A stretch of 64,000 nucleotides of DNA from an uncultured Poribacteria bacterium. GTDB lineage: Bacteria; Poribacteria; WGA-4E; WGA-3G. Position 1 is the stretch's first letter. Every line of letters starts with the position of its first letter. Below, piece by piece: positions 10,007 through 18,116 of this stretch. The stretch lies in the NCBI GenBank assembly GCA_951813545.1, contig OX638352.1, positions 4,046,835-4,110,834 on the forward strand, read 5' to 3'. The translations under genes were made by a program, and so were the position numbers. The notes beneath the pieces were generated by a model, which saw only the letters and a list, made by a program, of their open reading frames with translations, ran no database searches and was not told the origin of the DNA.

Positions 10007-10612
10007 ATGGCACACACATTACCAGCGCTCCCGTATGCGCACGATGCTTTGGAACCTCACATTGACACACAAACGATGGAAATCCATCACGGCAAACACC
10101 ATCAAGGTTACGTCAACAATCTCAACGCTGCTTTAGAAGGGCTTGGTGCTGTCGCGGACATGGATGTTCACGAACTGCTCGGCAACCTTGATCAAGTCCC
10201 AGAAGAGAAACGCCAAGCCGTCATCAACAACGGCGGCGGACATGCCAATCATTCACTCTTCTGGTCCATTATGAGCCCCAACGGCGGAGAACCGGGCGGA
10301 GAAATCGCTGCAGCAATAAGTGGTGCTTTCGGATCACTTGAAGCCGCGAAAGAACAGTTTGTAACAGCCGCAACCACACGTTTTGGTTCTGGTTGGGCAT
10401 GGCTTGTGCTCGGCGATAGCGGCTTGGAAATCTATTCCACAGCGAATCAGGATAGCCCGATTATGCAGGGACATACCCCGCTCCTCGGAATTGATGTCTG
10501 GGAACACGCATACTATCTGAAATATCAGAATCTTCGTCCAGCTTACGTTGAAGCGTGGACAAACGTCATCAACTGGACACGAGTCAACGAACTCTACGTG
10601 GCGAATGCCTAA
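10007..10612 (+). CDS. sodA: Superoxide dismutase, Mn type
   Basis: This 201-residue cytoplasmic enzyme converts superoxide to hydrogen peroxide and oxygen. The metal ligands are H27 (EIHHGKHHQGY), H82 (GHANHSLFW), D163 and H167 (DVWEHAYY). The Gln at 148 in ANQDSP and the GGG before HANH are typical of Mn rather than Fe enzymes. No export signal is present. An AGGAGG site lies ten bases before the ATG. It is a single-gene unit with its own promoter and a strong hairpin behind it. Confidence 0.96.
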   Translation: MAHTLPALPYAHDALEPHIDTQTMEIHHGKHHQGYVNNLNAALEGLGAVADMDVHELLGNLDQVPEEKRQAVINNGGGHANHSLFWSIMSPNGGEPGGEIAAAISGAFGSLEAAKEQFVTAATTRFGSGWAWLVLGDSGLEIYSTANQDSPIMQGHTPLLGIDVWEHAYYLKYQNLRPAYVEAWTNVINWTRVNELYVANA

Positions 10613-10632
10613 CTTTTTGTAACAAGTTTAGG

Positions 10633-10688
10633 ATTTTGGGAGGGGTAGGCGCGAACAGCGTTTCAGACCTACCCTTTACTCCCAAAAT
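10633..10688 (+). terminator. Long hairpin after sodA
   Basis: The arm ATTTTGGGAG plus GGGTAGG (10633-10649) pairs with CCTACCC plus CTCCCAAAAT (10668-10688), with a four-base bulge on one side. The stem is very stable but is not followed by a proper T run, so it may stop transcription, protect the mRNA end, or be a dispersed hairpin repeat. Confidence 0.55.
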
Positions 10689-10716
10689 ATCAGGCGTTTG
10701 CCGAATTAAGTTTTTC

Positions 10717-10745
10717 TTGACATCGCCCTTTAAATGTGTTATACT
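10717..10745 (+). promoter_or_regulatory. Promoter of the ilv T-box transcript
   Basis: TTGACA (10717-10722), 17 bases, then TATACT (10740-10745) with an upstream TG. This is a strong sigma70-type promoter just before the T-box leader. Confidence 0.85.
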
Positions 10746-10754
10746 TAAAGCGTA

Positions 10755-11138
10755 AACATAATTTTTTGCATGTCCGTGAAACTTCATTAAAACGGCGTGC
10801 GTAATTAACAATTAAATAGATAAATAGATTACCCGAAAAAGCGTTGAAGGGGAGGAGTAAGTTGTTCGGGCTTGCAAGAGATGGAGACTCATGGGCTGAG
10901 AGGTCTCCTCAAGTTCCCACGACTGAAGGTCGCCTCGGAGCTGCTAATCTGAACGGTAAGTAGGATTAGTCGGTATGATGCCCGTTATCGCATCCCGAAG
11001 AGTGCTCTTTCTCATTCAAGGTGGGGCTTTGTTAGACAATGCCTTGAATGAAATGGGAAAGGGAATTGGAGTGGTACCACGGTAAGGTCAGTATAAATGT
11101 CCTTCTCGTCTCCATATTTGGAACGAGAAGGTTTTTTT
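10755..11138 (+). promoter_or_regulatory. T-box riboswitch leader of ilvBN(C)
   Basis: The untranslated leader carries the T-box sequence GAGTGGTACCACGG (about 11069-11082), whose UGGU bulge would pair with an uncharged tRNA 3' end having discriminator A. Upstream lies a stem I-like region (GGAGAC...GTCTCC around 10880-10907, then CGGAGCTG). By analogy with the GAA-specifier context, GUC (Val) at 10929-10931 is the best specifier candidate, but this was judged by eye. A terminator hairpin ends the leader. Uncharged tRNA would favour the antiterminator and turn on branched-chain amino-acid synthesis. Confidence 0.9.
11101..11138 (+). terminator. T-box intrinsic terminator
   Basis: CCTTCTCGT (11101-11109) pairs perfectly with ACGAGAAGG (11123-11131), extended by TCC/GGA inside, followed by seven T. 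It is the conditional terminator of the T-box leader. A smaller hairpin, GTAGGG/CCCTAC (11194-11210), sits just before the ilvB ribosome site. Confidence 0.9.
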
Positions 11139-11230
11139 CTTTCATAGAGCAAGTTTTCGGTTTGCAAGCTGCACCGAAAATTCAACTACTCCCGTAGGGA
11201 CGACCCCTACAATTTATGAGGAAAATTGGC

Positions 11231-12907
11231 ATGGAACTTTCAGGAGCGCAAATCCTTGTTGACAGTCTCAAGCGGGAAGGTGTCGAATATATCTTCGGTG
11301 TGAACGGTGGCGCGGCGATGCCGATTTTCGATGCCCTCTACAATGAGACCGAGATTAAATTGATACCAATGCGGCATGAACAAGGGGCTTCCCACGCCGC
11401 TGATGGTTATGCACGCGCCACTGGGGATGTCGGTGTTGCCCTCGCAACTTCCGGTCCGGGGGCAACGAATCTTGTCACCGGTATTGCAACCGCCTATATG
11501 GATTCGATTCCGATGGTTGCGATTACTGGACAGGTTTTTACCCACTATATCGGCAGTGATGCCTTTCAAGAGTGTGACGTTATCGGTGTAACGCGTCCGA
11601 TCTGTAAGCATAGTTACCTTATCACAAATTGCGATGAGGTAGCAGATGTCGTCGCTGAAGCTTTTCACATCGCGAAGACAGGAAAACCCGGTCCCGTAAT
11701 CATTGACATTGCCAAAGATGCACAGATACACGAAGCACTGTTTCAATATCCAGAAACAGTTGACATCCGTAGTTACAAACCTCAGGTACATGGCGATCCA
11801 GCACAAATTGCAAAGGCGGCGGCACTGATTAAAGAAGCCAAACGCCCCATGCTTTATGCTGGTGGTGGTGTCGTACTCGCCGATGCCAGTGAGGAGCTGC
11901 GACAACTCACTCTCAAAACCCAGATTCCAATTACTGTTACATTGATGGGGCTGGGAGCATTTCCCGAAACGCATCCATTGGCGATGGAGATGCCCGGAAT
12001 GCACGGTTCTTGTTGCGCGAATTACGCCTTCACCGACTCGGACCTTGTTATCGCCATTGGCGCGAGATTTGATGATCGCGTTACCGGTGATCTCAGTAAA
12101 TTCGCACCGAACGCAAAGAAAATTCACATTGATATCGACGCGTCCTGTATTGGAAAAAATGTACCAATAGATGTTCCCATCGTAGGTGATGCGAAGAGCG
12201 TCCTGACGGAACTGAACAAACAGGTTGATACCGCAGACATTGATCCATGGCGCGACCAGATTCAGGAATGGAAACAGAAATATCCATTTGAATATGAGCA
12301 GAAATCCGATAAGGTGATGCCGCAATATGTCATTGAGCAGATTTATGAGCATTACAGCGATGCCATTGTCGTCGCGGACGTTGGGCAGCACCAAATGTGG
12401 GCAGCGCAATACTTCAAATTCACCGAACCTCGGCAGTGGCTCAATTCCGGTGGTCTCGGCACAATGGGCTTTAGCCTGCCAGCCGCAATCGGCGCGCAGC
12501 TTGGATGCCCAGACAAGACCGTTGTTAATGTCAACGGGGACGGTTCTTATATCATGACGATCCAAGAACTGGTGCCAGCGATTACGATGAAACTGCCGCT
12601 TAAGATTTTCATCATCAACAATATGTACTTGGGGATGGTGCGCCAATGGCAGGAATTGTTCCACGGCAAACGCTACTCTGCTGTCGATTACCACGATAAC
12701 CCGGATTTCGCCTTGCTCGCACAAGCATTCGGTGCCACGGGCTTGCGAGTTGAACATCCAGAAGAGGTTGAACCTGCATTACAGAAAGCGAAAGGGATTA
12801 CCGACGGCCCCGTGGTCATTGACTTTATTGTTGATGAAGAGGAGAACGTATTCCCAATGGTGCCAGCGGGGGCTGGACTTGGAGACGTTATCCGCGGGTT
12901 ATCCTGA
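11231..12907 (+). CDS. ilvB: Acetolactate synthase, large (catalytic) subunit
   Basis: This 558-residue ThDP enzyme condenses pyruvate into acetolactate (or acetohydroxybutyrate), the first common step of valine, leucine and isoleucine synthesis. Catalytic Glu50 lies in MRHEQGASHAADGYARATG, and the ThDP/Mg motif is GDGSYIMTIQEL with NNMYLGMVRQW. The ATG at 11231 has GAGGA eight bases upstream and gives the standard start ELSGAQILVDSLKREGV; an ATG at 11216 is in frame but poorer. It is controlled by the T-box leader and followed by ilvN. Confidence 0.96.
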   Translation: MELSGAQILVDSLKREGVEYIFGVNGGAAMPIFDALYNETEIKLIPMRHEQGASHAADGYARATGDVGVALATSGPGATNLVTGIATAYMDSIPMVAITGQVFTHYIGSDAFQECDVIGVTRPICKHSYLITNCDEVADVVAEAFHIAKTGKPGPVIIDIAKDAQIHEALFQYPETVDIRSYKPQVHGDPAQIAKAAALIKEAKRPMLYAGGGVVLADASEELRQLTLKTQIPITVTLMGLGAFPETHPLAMEMPGMHGSCCANYAFTDSDLVIAIGARFDDRVTGDLSKFAPNAKKIHIDIDASCIGKNVPIDVPIVGDAKSVLTELNKQVDTADIDPWRDQIQEWKQKYPFEYEQKSDKVMPQYVIEQIYEHYSDAIVVADVGQHQMWAAQYFKFTEPRQWLNSGGLGTMGFSLPAAIGAQLGCPDKTVVNVNGDGSYIMTIQELVPAITMKLPLKIFIINNMYLGMVRQWQELFHGKRYSAVDYHDNPDFALLAQAFGATGLRVEHPEEVEPALQKAKGITDGPVVIDFIVDEEENVFPMVPAGAGLGDVIRGLS

Positions 12908-12924
12908 TCTTCCTAAACCAATTC

Positions 12925-12950
12925 GGTAGGTGCGGTTTCCAACCGCACCT
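12925..12950. repeat. Short palindromic hairpin repeat between ilvB and ilvN
   Basis: AGGTGCGGTT (12928-12937) and AACCGCACCT (12941-12950) form a perfect ten-base stem with a TCC loop, preceded by GGT. One arm of the same sequence recurs at 14746-14760, and related hairpins lie at 41916 and 42913. It looks like a dispersed genomic repeat; it has no T run. Confidence 0.7.
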
Positions 12951-12997
12951 CATGCATAATCCCAACAAAGAGGTAGGTTCCAACGCCGAGAATTTTG

Positions 12998-13495
12998 ATG
13001 AATCCAGAAGAACGACACATTTTTTCCGTTTTGGTCGAAAATCGATTTGGAGTCCTCGCACGCGTCGCCGGGCTTTTCAGCGGTCGTGGCTTTAATATTG
13101 ACAGTCTTAACGTCGCCGAGACACATGACAAAAGTATTTCGCAGATAACCCTTGTCACACACGGCGATGCCCAAATCATTGAACAGATCTACCATCATTT
13201 AAACAGACTCATTGACGTTATTGAGGTGACTGACCTCTCCACCGGTACCCATGTTGAGCGAGAACTTGTTCTTATCAAGGTTGCTACCGATAATCCCCAA
13301 AAACGCACTGAGGTTCTACAAGTCGCGGAAGTCTTTCGTGGACGGGTTATAGATATGAAACCCGCCTCCCTTGTCCTTGAAATCACTGGAGATGAGGGTA
13401 AATTGAAAGCGGCAATTGATATTTTCAACGTGTACGGTATCCTTGAGTTAGCGCGCACCGGCAAAATAGCGATGCTCCGCGGATCCGATCTTTAA
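12998..13495 (+). CDS. ilvN: Acetolactate synthase, small (regulatory) subunit
   Basis: This 165-residue protein has an N-terminal ACT domain (IFSVLVENRFGVLARVAGLF, then GFNIDSLNVAET) and the usual C-terminal half (IKVATDNPQKRTEVLQVAEVF). It binds the IlvB subunit and gives feedback inhibition by branched-chain amino acids. The ATG at 12998 was chosen over a TTG one codon earlier; the ribosome site is weak. It lies 90 bases after ilvB, separated by the hairpin repeat. Confidence 0.95.
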   Translation: MNPEERHIFSVLVENRFGVLARVAGLFSGRGFNIDSLNVAETHDKSISQITLVTHGDAQIIEQIYHHLNRLIDVIEVTDLSTGTHVERELVLIKVATDNPQKRTEVLQVAEVFRGRVIDMKPASLVLEITGDEGKLKAAIDIFNVYGILELARTGKIAMLRGSDL

Positions 13496-13732
13496 ATTTT
13501 CCTTGCGGTTCGGTCAGGCGAGTTTGGCATTTGACGATCTTCGACGTAGAACCGCCCTCCATTACATTACGGGCTACGCGTTTGGTGTTAAGAATGCAAA
13601 GGCTTGTCACAGAAATCGCGATGACGCGTGTCCACTGAGGTTTTCTAATCTCACCACCGGCATCCGGGTTGTCCGTTTTCATTAGAGATTAGGTAAATCC
13701 TACTATAATTTTTTAGAAAAGGAACAGACTTT

Positions 13733-14725
13733 ATGGCAACGATTTATTACGATAGTGATGCCAACTTTGATCTACTAAAACAGCGCACAGTCGCTGTCGT
13801 TGGTTATGGTGCCCAAGGTCGCGCCCAATCACTGAACCTTAAAGACAGCGGCGCAAACGTGATCGTCGCATTATACGAAGGCAGTCGCTCAAAAGCGCGC
13901 GCCGAAGCGGAGGGTTTGACCGTCAAAACCGTTGAGGAAGCAGCGGCGATGGCAGACATCATTCAGGTACTCATTCCCGACGAACGCCATGCGGCTGTTT
14001 ATCGCGACCAGATCGCACCAAATATGGAAGCAGGAAATATGCTTCTCGTCTCGCACGGGTTCAGCGTCCATTTTGGACAGATTGTGCCTGCCAGTGATAT
14101 TGATGTCGCAATGATTGCGCCGAAGGGACCTGGCTCTCTCGTCCGTGAAGTGTTTGAAGGCGGTGGTGGTGTGCCGTGTCTCATCGCTATCCATCAAGAC
14201 ACAACTGGTCTCGCACGCGATGTCGCACTCGCGTATGCAAGAGGCATCGGCGGCACTCGCTCGGGCGTCATTGAAACGACTTTCCGTGAGGAAACCGAAA
14301 CCGATCTCTTCGGTGAACAAGCCGTCCTGTGTGGTGGAACCGCTGCACTCATTAAAGCCGCCTTTGACACACTTGTTGAAGCCGGCTATCAGCCAGAGAT
14401 GGCTTACTTTGAGTGTCTCCATGAACTCAAGTTGATTGTCGATTTAATTTACTCCGGCGGATTGAGCAAAATGCGGAACGATATTAGCAATACTGCCGAA
14501 TTCGGAGACCTCACCCGTGGACCGCAGATTATTGACGACAGCGTCCGAGACAAGATGCGCCAAATCTTGAAGGACGTGCAGGAAGGTGTCTTCGCACGAG
14601 AGTGGGTCTTAGAAAATGAGGCAAATCAACCCGTGTTGGGCGCGCTCCGTCGACAGGAAGAAGAACTGGAGATCGAAGAAGTTGGCAAGAATCTGCGCAG
14701 TATGATGAGTTGGCTTGACGAGTAG
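13733..14725 (+). CDS. ilvC: Ketol-acid reductoisomerase, class I
   Basis: This 330-residue enzyme converts acetolactate to dihydroxy-isovalerate using NAD(P)H and Mg. The nucleotide-binding loop is GYGAQG (residues 24-29); the GSRSKARAE loop after the second strand suggests NADPH. Metal ligands lie in ETDLFGEQ (about 191 and 195) and the C-terminal knotted domain has FECLHELKLIVDLIY. AAGGA lies before the ATG. The 237-base gap after ilvN contains no gene but ends in TACTATAAT (13701-13709), a possible -10 without a clear -35, so ilvC may also be expressed alone. Confidence 0.96.
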   Translation: MATIYYDSDANFDLLKQRTVAVVGYGAQGRAQSLNLKDSGANVIVALYEGSRSKARAEAEGLTVKTVEEAAAMADIIQVLIPDERHAAVYRDQIAPNMEAGNMLLVSHGFSVHFGQIVPASDIDVAMIAPKGPGSLVREVFEGGGGVPCLIAIHQDTTGLARDVALAYARGIGGTRSGVIETTFREETETDLFGEQAVLCGGTAALIKAAFDTLVEAGYQPEMAYFECLHELKLIVDLIYSGGLSKMRNDISNTAEFGDLTRGPQIIDDSVRDKMRQILKDVQEGVFAREWVLENEANQPVLGALRRQEEELEIEEVGKNLRSMMSWLDE

Positions 14726-14873
14726 ACTGTCCTTTCCCAAACCCTGGTAGGTGCGGTTTCATGAAGATTAAGAATTTAATTCGGTAATACGCGATGTTTA
14801 TTACCTGAAGCAGGATTTACAAGATTCAAGGATTTTCAGGAGTGGTTAATCCTTTTGACTGAAACTGCTTTTT
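14726..14873. repeat. Gap with hairpin half-repeat and degenerate direct repeats
   Basis: GGTAGGTGCGGTTTC (14746-14760) repeats one arm of the 12925 hairpin. Farther on, CAGGATTTACAAGATTCAAG and GGATTTTCAGGAGTGG form degenerate GATT-type repeats. No gene or clear promoter is seen. Confidence 0.5.
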
Positions 14874-15374
14874 ATGGAATTACCGAAATATTTTCTTAAA
14901 GTTCATCCAACCGTACCGGTCACAACAATGGATGTACCCGACAACACAAATATCCATCCAGATCCGTTCTTCATTCGAGAGTGTTATCCAGCAGAGGCAG
15001 AAGCACTTCTCGCGTTGTGGCAAGTTGCTGGCACATCTCCGAGCGTCACAGATACGATCACGGACATCCGAAACACGATAGAAAGCCCCGCATCCGTGCT
15101 GATTGCTGAGGTAGATAGCCACATCGTTGGATCCTTAATCGCCACTTTTGATGGATGGCGCGGGAACATGTATCGAATCGCAGTTCATCCTGACTACCGA
15201 CGACGTGGCATTGGACGCGCATTGGTCAGAGAAGGCGAGAGATTTTTAGTCGGACAGGGTGCTAAACGCATCACCGCACTCGTGGAGGAGAAGTATCCAA
15301 GGGCTGTCGCGTTCTGGTCAAGTGTCGGGTATGAGATAGAACCTGGGATAATCAGGTTTTTCCGCAATCCTTAA
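14874..15374 (+). CDS. GNAT-family N-acetyltransferase
   Basis: This 166-residue protein has the GNAT acetyl-CoA motif IAVHPDYRRRGIGRALVREG (motif A, RRRGIG) and a C-terminal AVAFWSSVGYEIEPG segment typical of RimI-like members. The substrate is unknown. The first ATG (14874) lacks a close ribosome site; an ATG at 14928 giving DVPDNTNIHP would also leave the whole domain intact. It stands alone between ilvC and the FG-GAP gene. Confidence 0.85.
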   Translation: MELPKYFLKVHPTVPVTTMDVPDNTNIHPDPFFIRECYPAEAEALLALWQVAGTSPSVTDTITDIRNTIESPASVLIAEVDSHIVGSLIATFDGWRGNMYRIAVHPDYRRRGIGRALVREGERFLVGQGAKRITALVEEKYPRAVAFWSSVGYEIEPGIIRFFRNP

Positions 15375-15421
15375 AGTAACGGGAAGCGCACGGTGTGTGC
15401 CGTTGCGTGGGGAGGTTAGTC

Positions 15422-16540
15422 GTGGAATTCAGAGGACATCTACTGGACAACACTTTCAAAAGCGTTTACGGGCTTGCCGTCGCCGATATAAACGGAGACG
15501 GACAACTTGACATCATCGCTGGCTCTACAGGCGAACCCATCATTGCTTGGTATGAGGCACCTCACTGGAAAAGGCATCTCGTGACCGATCAGGGCAGCGG
15601 ACATATCACTATTGCGCCTTATGATCTGACCGACAACGGAACGCCCGATCTCATTGTGGGGAGCGGCTTTAATCGTGGGGTAAATGCTGCCGGCGGCTAC
15701 CTCCACTGGCTTGAGGCACCCGCACAAGATGGACAGAACTGGAAGAGCCATCGCATCGCTGATGTTCCGTTTATTCATCGCATTGCACTGGCGAATTTCA
15801 CCGGAAACGCGTCAACATCAGCTCCTTTCCTCATTGTCGCTTCAATCCGCGGTGAGGATGGCAAACCCGGCGAATGGCACAGTCCGGGTTCCCTCTGGTG
15901 TTATGAGCTTTCGGATACCCCACAAGACACAGCCTCTTGGCAATCCCACCTCCTTGACGATGCCCTCCACATCAACCACGGCTTGAGTATCAATGATGTC
16001 GATCAAGATGGACGCGATGATGTCTTAATCAGTTGCACAGAAGGATTGATTTGGTATGAGTCGCCTGCAGCACCGATGACTGACGACTGGGGCAAGTGGA
16101 TTATCAGCGACCGTGAGTGTAGCGATACCTATGCTGCCGACATCGATGGCGACGGTGTCAACGAAATCTTAGCGATTGAACCGTGGCACGGGAACAATCT
16201 CGTCTGGTATAAAGCCACTGGAGACCTGCGAACCGATCCGTGGGAGCGTCACCTCATTGATGACACGCTCAACCGAGGGCATTCCCTCGCTGCCGTTGAC
16301 ATTGATAACGACGGTGTGCTTGAAATTGTCTGTGGATACAACGGGGAAGGGACGAGCCTGCACCTCTACCGTCCAGAAAATCTGGCACAAAACCGCTGGA
16401 GCAAAGAGACGATTGACGATGGTGGTTTGGGTGTTGGACAGATGCACGTTTTGGACATGAACGGAAACGGTAGATTGGACATCGTCGCCAGTGGGCTTAG
16501 CACTGGTAATGTCAAGTGGTATGAAAACCTATTCAGTTAA
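15422..16540 (+). CDS. FG-GAP / VCBS-repeat beta-propeller protein
   Basis: This 372-residue protein has six calcium-loop-like repeats: ADINGDGQLDIIAGS, DLTDNGTPDLIVGS, DVDQDGRDDVLIS, DIDGDGVNEILA, DIDNDGVLEIVCG and DMNGNGRLDIVASG. Between them lie short WYE or WLE strands. The GTG at 15422 is preferred because GGGGAGG lies six bases upstream; no secretion signal is seen from this start, which is unusual for this fold. The function is unknown, perhaps binding or scaffold. Its stop overlaps the stop of the convergent HicB gene by a few bases. Confidence 0.8.
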   Translation: MEFRGHLLDNTFKSVYGLAVADINGDGQLDIIAGSTGEPIIAWYEAPHWKRHLVTDQGSGHITIAPYDLTDNGTPDLIVGSGFNRGVNAAGGYLHWLEAPAQDGQNWKSHRIADVPFIHRIALANFTGNASTSAPFLIVASIRGEDGKPGEWHSPGSLWCYELSDTPQDTASWQSHLLDDALHINHGLSINDVDQDGRDDVLISCTEGLIWYESPAAPMTDDWGKWIISDRECSDTYAADIDGDGVNEILAIEPWHGNNLVWYKATGDLRTDPWERHLIDDTLNRGHSLAAVDIDNDGVLEIVCGYNGEGTSLHLYRPENLAQNRWSKETIDDGGLGVGQMHVLDMNGNGRLDIVASGLSTGNVKWYENLFS

Positions 16541-16743
16541 GAAATCCCTTGCCAGCGAAGTGACATTTCAAGGTAATCTTCAACCGCCTCTTCAAAAGCG
16601 GCTTGCAATTCGGCAACAGAGTCGCCATGAAAACCGACAATATCCCTGATTCCGGCAATCTCTCCGATAAGGCAACCGTCCTCAGTGCTATATTCAATCC
16701 GGGCTGTATAGCCTTTGTATATCATTAGAAAATAATTTTCCAT
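16537..16743 (-). CDS. HicB-family protein (orphan antitoxin-like)
   Basis: This 68-residue protein shows the HicB partial RNase-H fold: ARIEYSTEDGCLIGEIAGI, then GDSVAELQAAFEEAVEDYLE. Full HicB antitoxins neutralise HicA mRNA-cleaving toxins and often carry a DNA-binding tail, which is missing here. No HicA-like gene is visible on either side, so this is either a stand-alone protein or a leftover of a toxin-antitoxin pair. Confidence 0.75.
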   Translation of the reverse strand: MENYFLMIYKGYTARIEYSTEDGCLIGEIAGIRDIVGFHGDSVAELQAAFEEAVEDYLEMSLRWQGIS

Positions 16744-16785
16744 CTCCGCTCTTGATACATCTGGAGATCAGTCCTATCGGCACAG

Positions 16786-17922
16786 TTACCTACCCTCAAT
16801 CGCTTCAACGTTCGCGCGAGGGAGTGTCATCTGTTCGCCATCCGAGAGTTCAACCCGCAACACCCGTACCTGTGCCTCTGTCTCCAAGCTCTGAAGTTCT
16901 ACCGGCAGTTCCGTGATACGTCCCAATTTGCCGAAATACGGTTCTCGGATGATGCGGACTGGGCTGCCGATTTCCAAGATGCCTTCCATGCTTCCATCCT
17001 GCTGTCCTTCTGCTACTTCTGCAGCTTCTGAAACAAGCGGAATCAGAATCTCTGGACGGACAACCCCAGCACGAATCTGTGTTGCGCCGTTGATGGAGGT
17101 TTTCATGCCTTCCCGCGTTTTCAAGAGCGCGAACGTCTGTTCTGCCATCGCAATCTCCCCGAACCCTTCCGTGATAACGAGTGTGATGCCGATCTCTTCG
17201 GAACCGGTAATCGCAACGCCGAGTTCATAACCGAGAAGTTCCCGCAGATCCGCGTCATCAATCCCACCAGCAATAATGCCCTTGACACCCTGTTGGATCG
17301 CTTTCTGAATTGCATCGGTCGTAACAAGAGAACCACCGACCACAATGTTATCTCGATGCTCAGGTAATATCTGTTCAGCAGTCAGTTCATCACCCGACGA
17401 TTGAGAAATGACGACTAAGTTCCCAACTGTCTCACCACCAACCCCGAAGATGCCTTGGATATACGTGCCGTAAGTTTCCACTGTGACACCTTCATTTGGG
17501 ACGGTCTCCGTTACCGTGCCATTTGTGTAAGCTTTGACTTCCACTGGGATGGGCGGTTCGCGAAGGATAACCTGTCCCGTCACATCGGAGATTGCCTCAA
17601 TCGTGCCTTCAATTGGTGAAAGTGCTTGTGATTTGAAAAGCCCGAAAAGCCCTTTTGTTGTGGCGATAATCTCGTCTTCTGAGACAGTTTCGCCTACAGA
17701 TTTGAGCATGTATTCCGCAACCTCTTCCGGTGGGACACTGAGCAGATTGGCAACGTTTAGTAGTTGGACGTTACCCGGCAGATCCGCTTTTGCAACAACA
17801 TCTTCTGAATCAACTGTTGCCCCGGCTTGTACAAGGACCTCGCCTTCAAGCGGGAGCCGGCGTTCTTTTTCAATTGTCATTCCCTCGGTGACTTTAAGAC
17901 CGGGCGTATATGCATGCGCCAT
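16786..17922 (-). CDS. Conserved protein with barrel-sandwich-like N-terminus and KOW-like C-terminus
   Basis: This 378-residue protein is not assigned to a known function. Residues 1-60 (EGEVLVQAGATVDSEDVVAK) and about 120-170 look like lipoyl/RnfC-type barrel-sandwich segments. The middle (QGVKGIIAGGIDDADLRELL, GVAITGSEEIGITLVITEG) suggests an alpha/beta domain. The end (GSPVRIIREPYFGKLGRITE) resembles a KOW/NusG motif, which usually binds RNA or ribosomal partners. GAGG lies seven bases before the start. The opposite-strand neighbour is a PhyH gene. A nucleic-acid or membrane-complex role are both possible. Confidence 0.6.
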   Translation of the reverse strand: MAHAYTPGLKVTEGMTIEKERRLPLEGEVLVQAGATVDSEDVVAKADLPGNVQLLNVANLLSVPPEEVAEYMLKSVGETVSEDEIIATTKGLFGLFKSQALSPIEGTIEAISDVTGQVILREPPIPVEVKAYTNGTVTETVPNEGVTVETYGTYIQGIFGVGGETVGNLVVISQSSGDELTAEQILPEHRDNIVVGGSLVTTDAIQKAIQQGVKGIIAGGIDDADLRELLGYELGVAITGSEEIGITLVITEGFGEIAMAEQTFALLKTREGMKTSINGATQIRAGVVRPEILIPLVSEAAEVAEGQQDGSMEGILEIGSPVRIIREPYFGKLGRITELPVELQSLETEAQVRVLRVELSDGEQMTLPRANVEAIEGR

Positions 17923-18007
17923 TAAAAAGCCTCAATTTCAAAATATAATCTGTAGTATAATTTTTAAAAATTAGATAATCGGTTTGTTTATAGACAGATT
18001 TCTGGTA

Positions 18008-18040
18008 GCTGATTACCGACAACTGACAACCGATAACTGA
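18008..18040. repeat. Dispersed repeat of the ACCGACAACTGACAACCG type
   Basis: The gap 17923-18116 lies between divergent genes. It holds ACCGACAACTGACAACCGAT followed by AACTGA at 18015-18040. Related copies occur at 29583-29607 and 55501-55531. A possible extended -10, TGGTAGAAT (18076-18084), may serve the next gene, with no good -35. Confidence 0.55.
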
Positions 18041-18116
18041 GTCCCTAATATATTATACCATTTTAGTGGTGTTTATGGTAGAATGAAATCAGAATTTAGA
18101 TAAGGTGAAACAACAC

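Noticed and set aside
11240..12757. Long open frame of 505 codons on the minus strand opposite ilvB
   Set aside because: It is entirely antisense to a clear ilvB, has no ribosome site or recognised motif, and comes from codon bias of the real gene.
13889..14422. 177-codon minus-strand frame opposite ilvC
   Set aside because: Antisense shadow of a well-supported gene.
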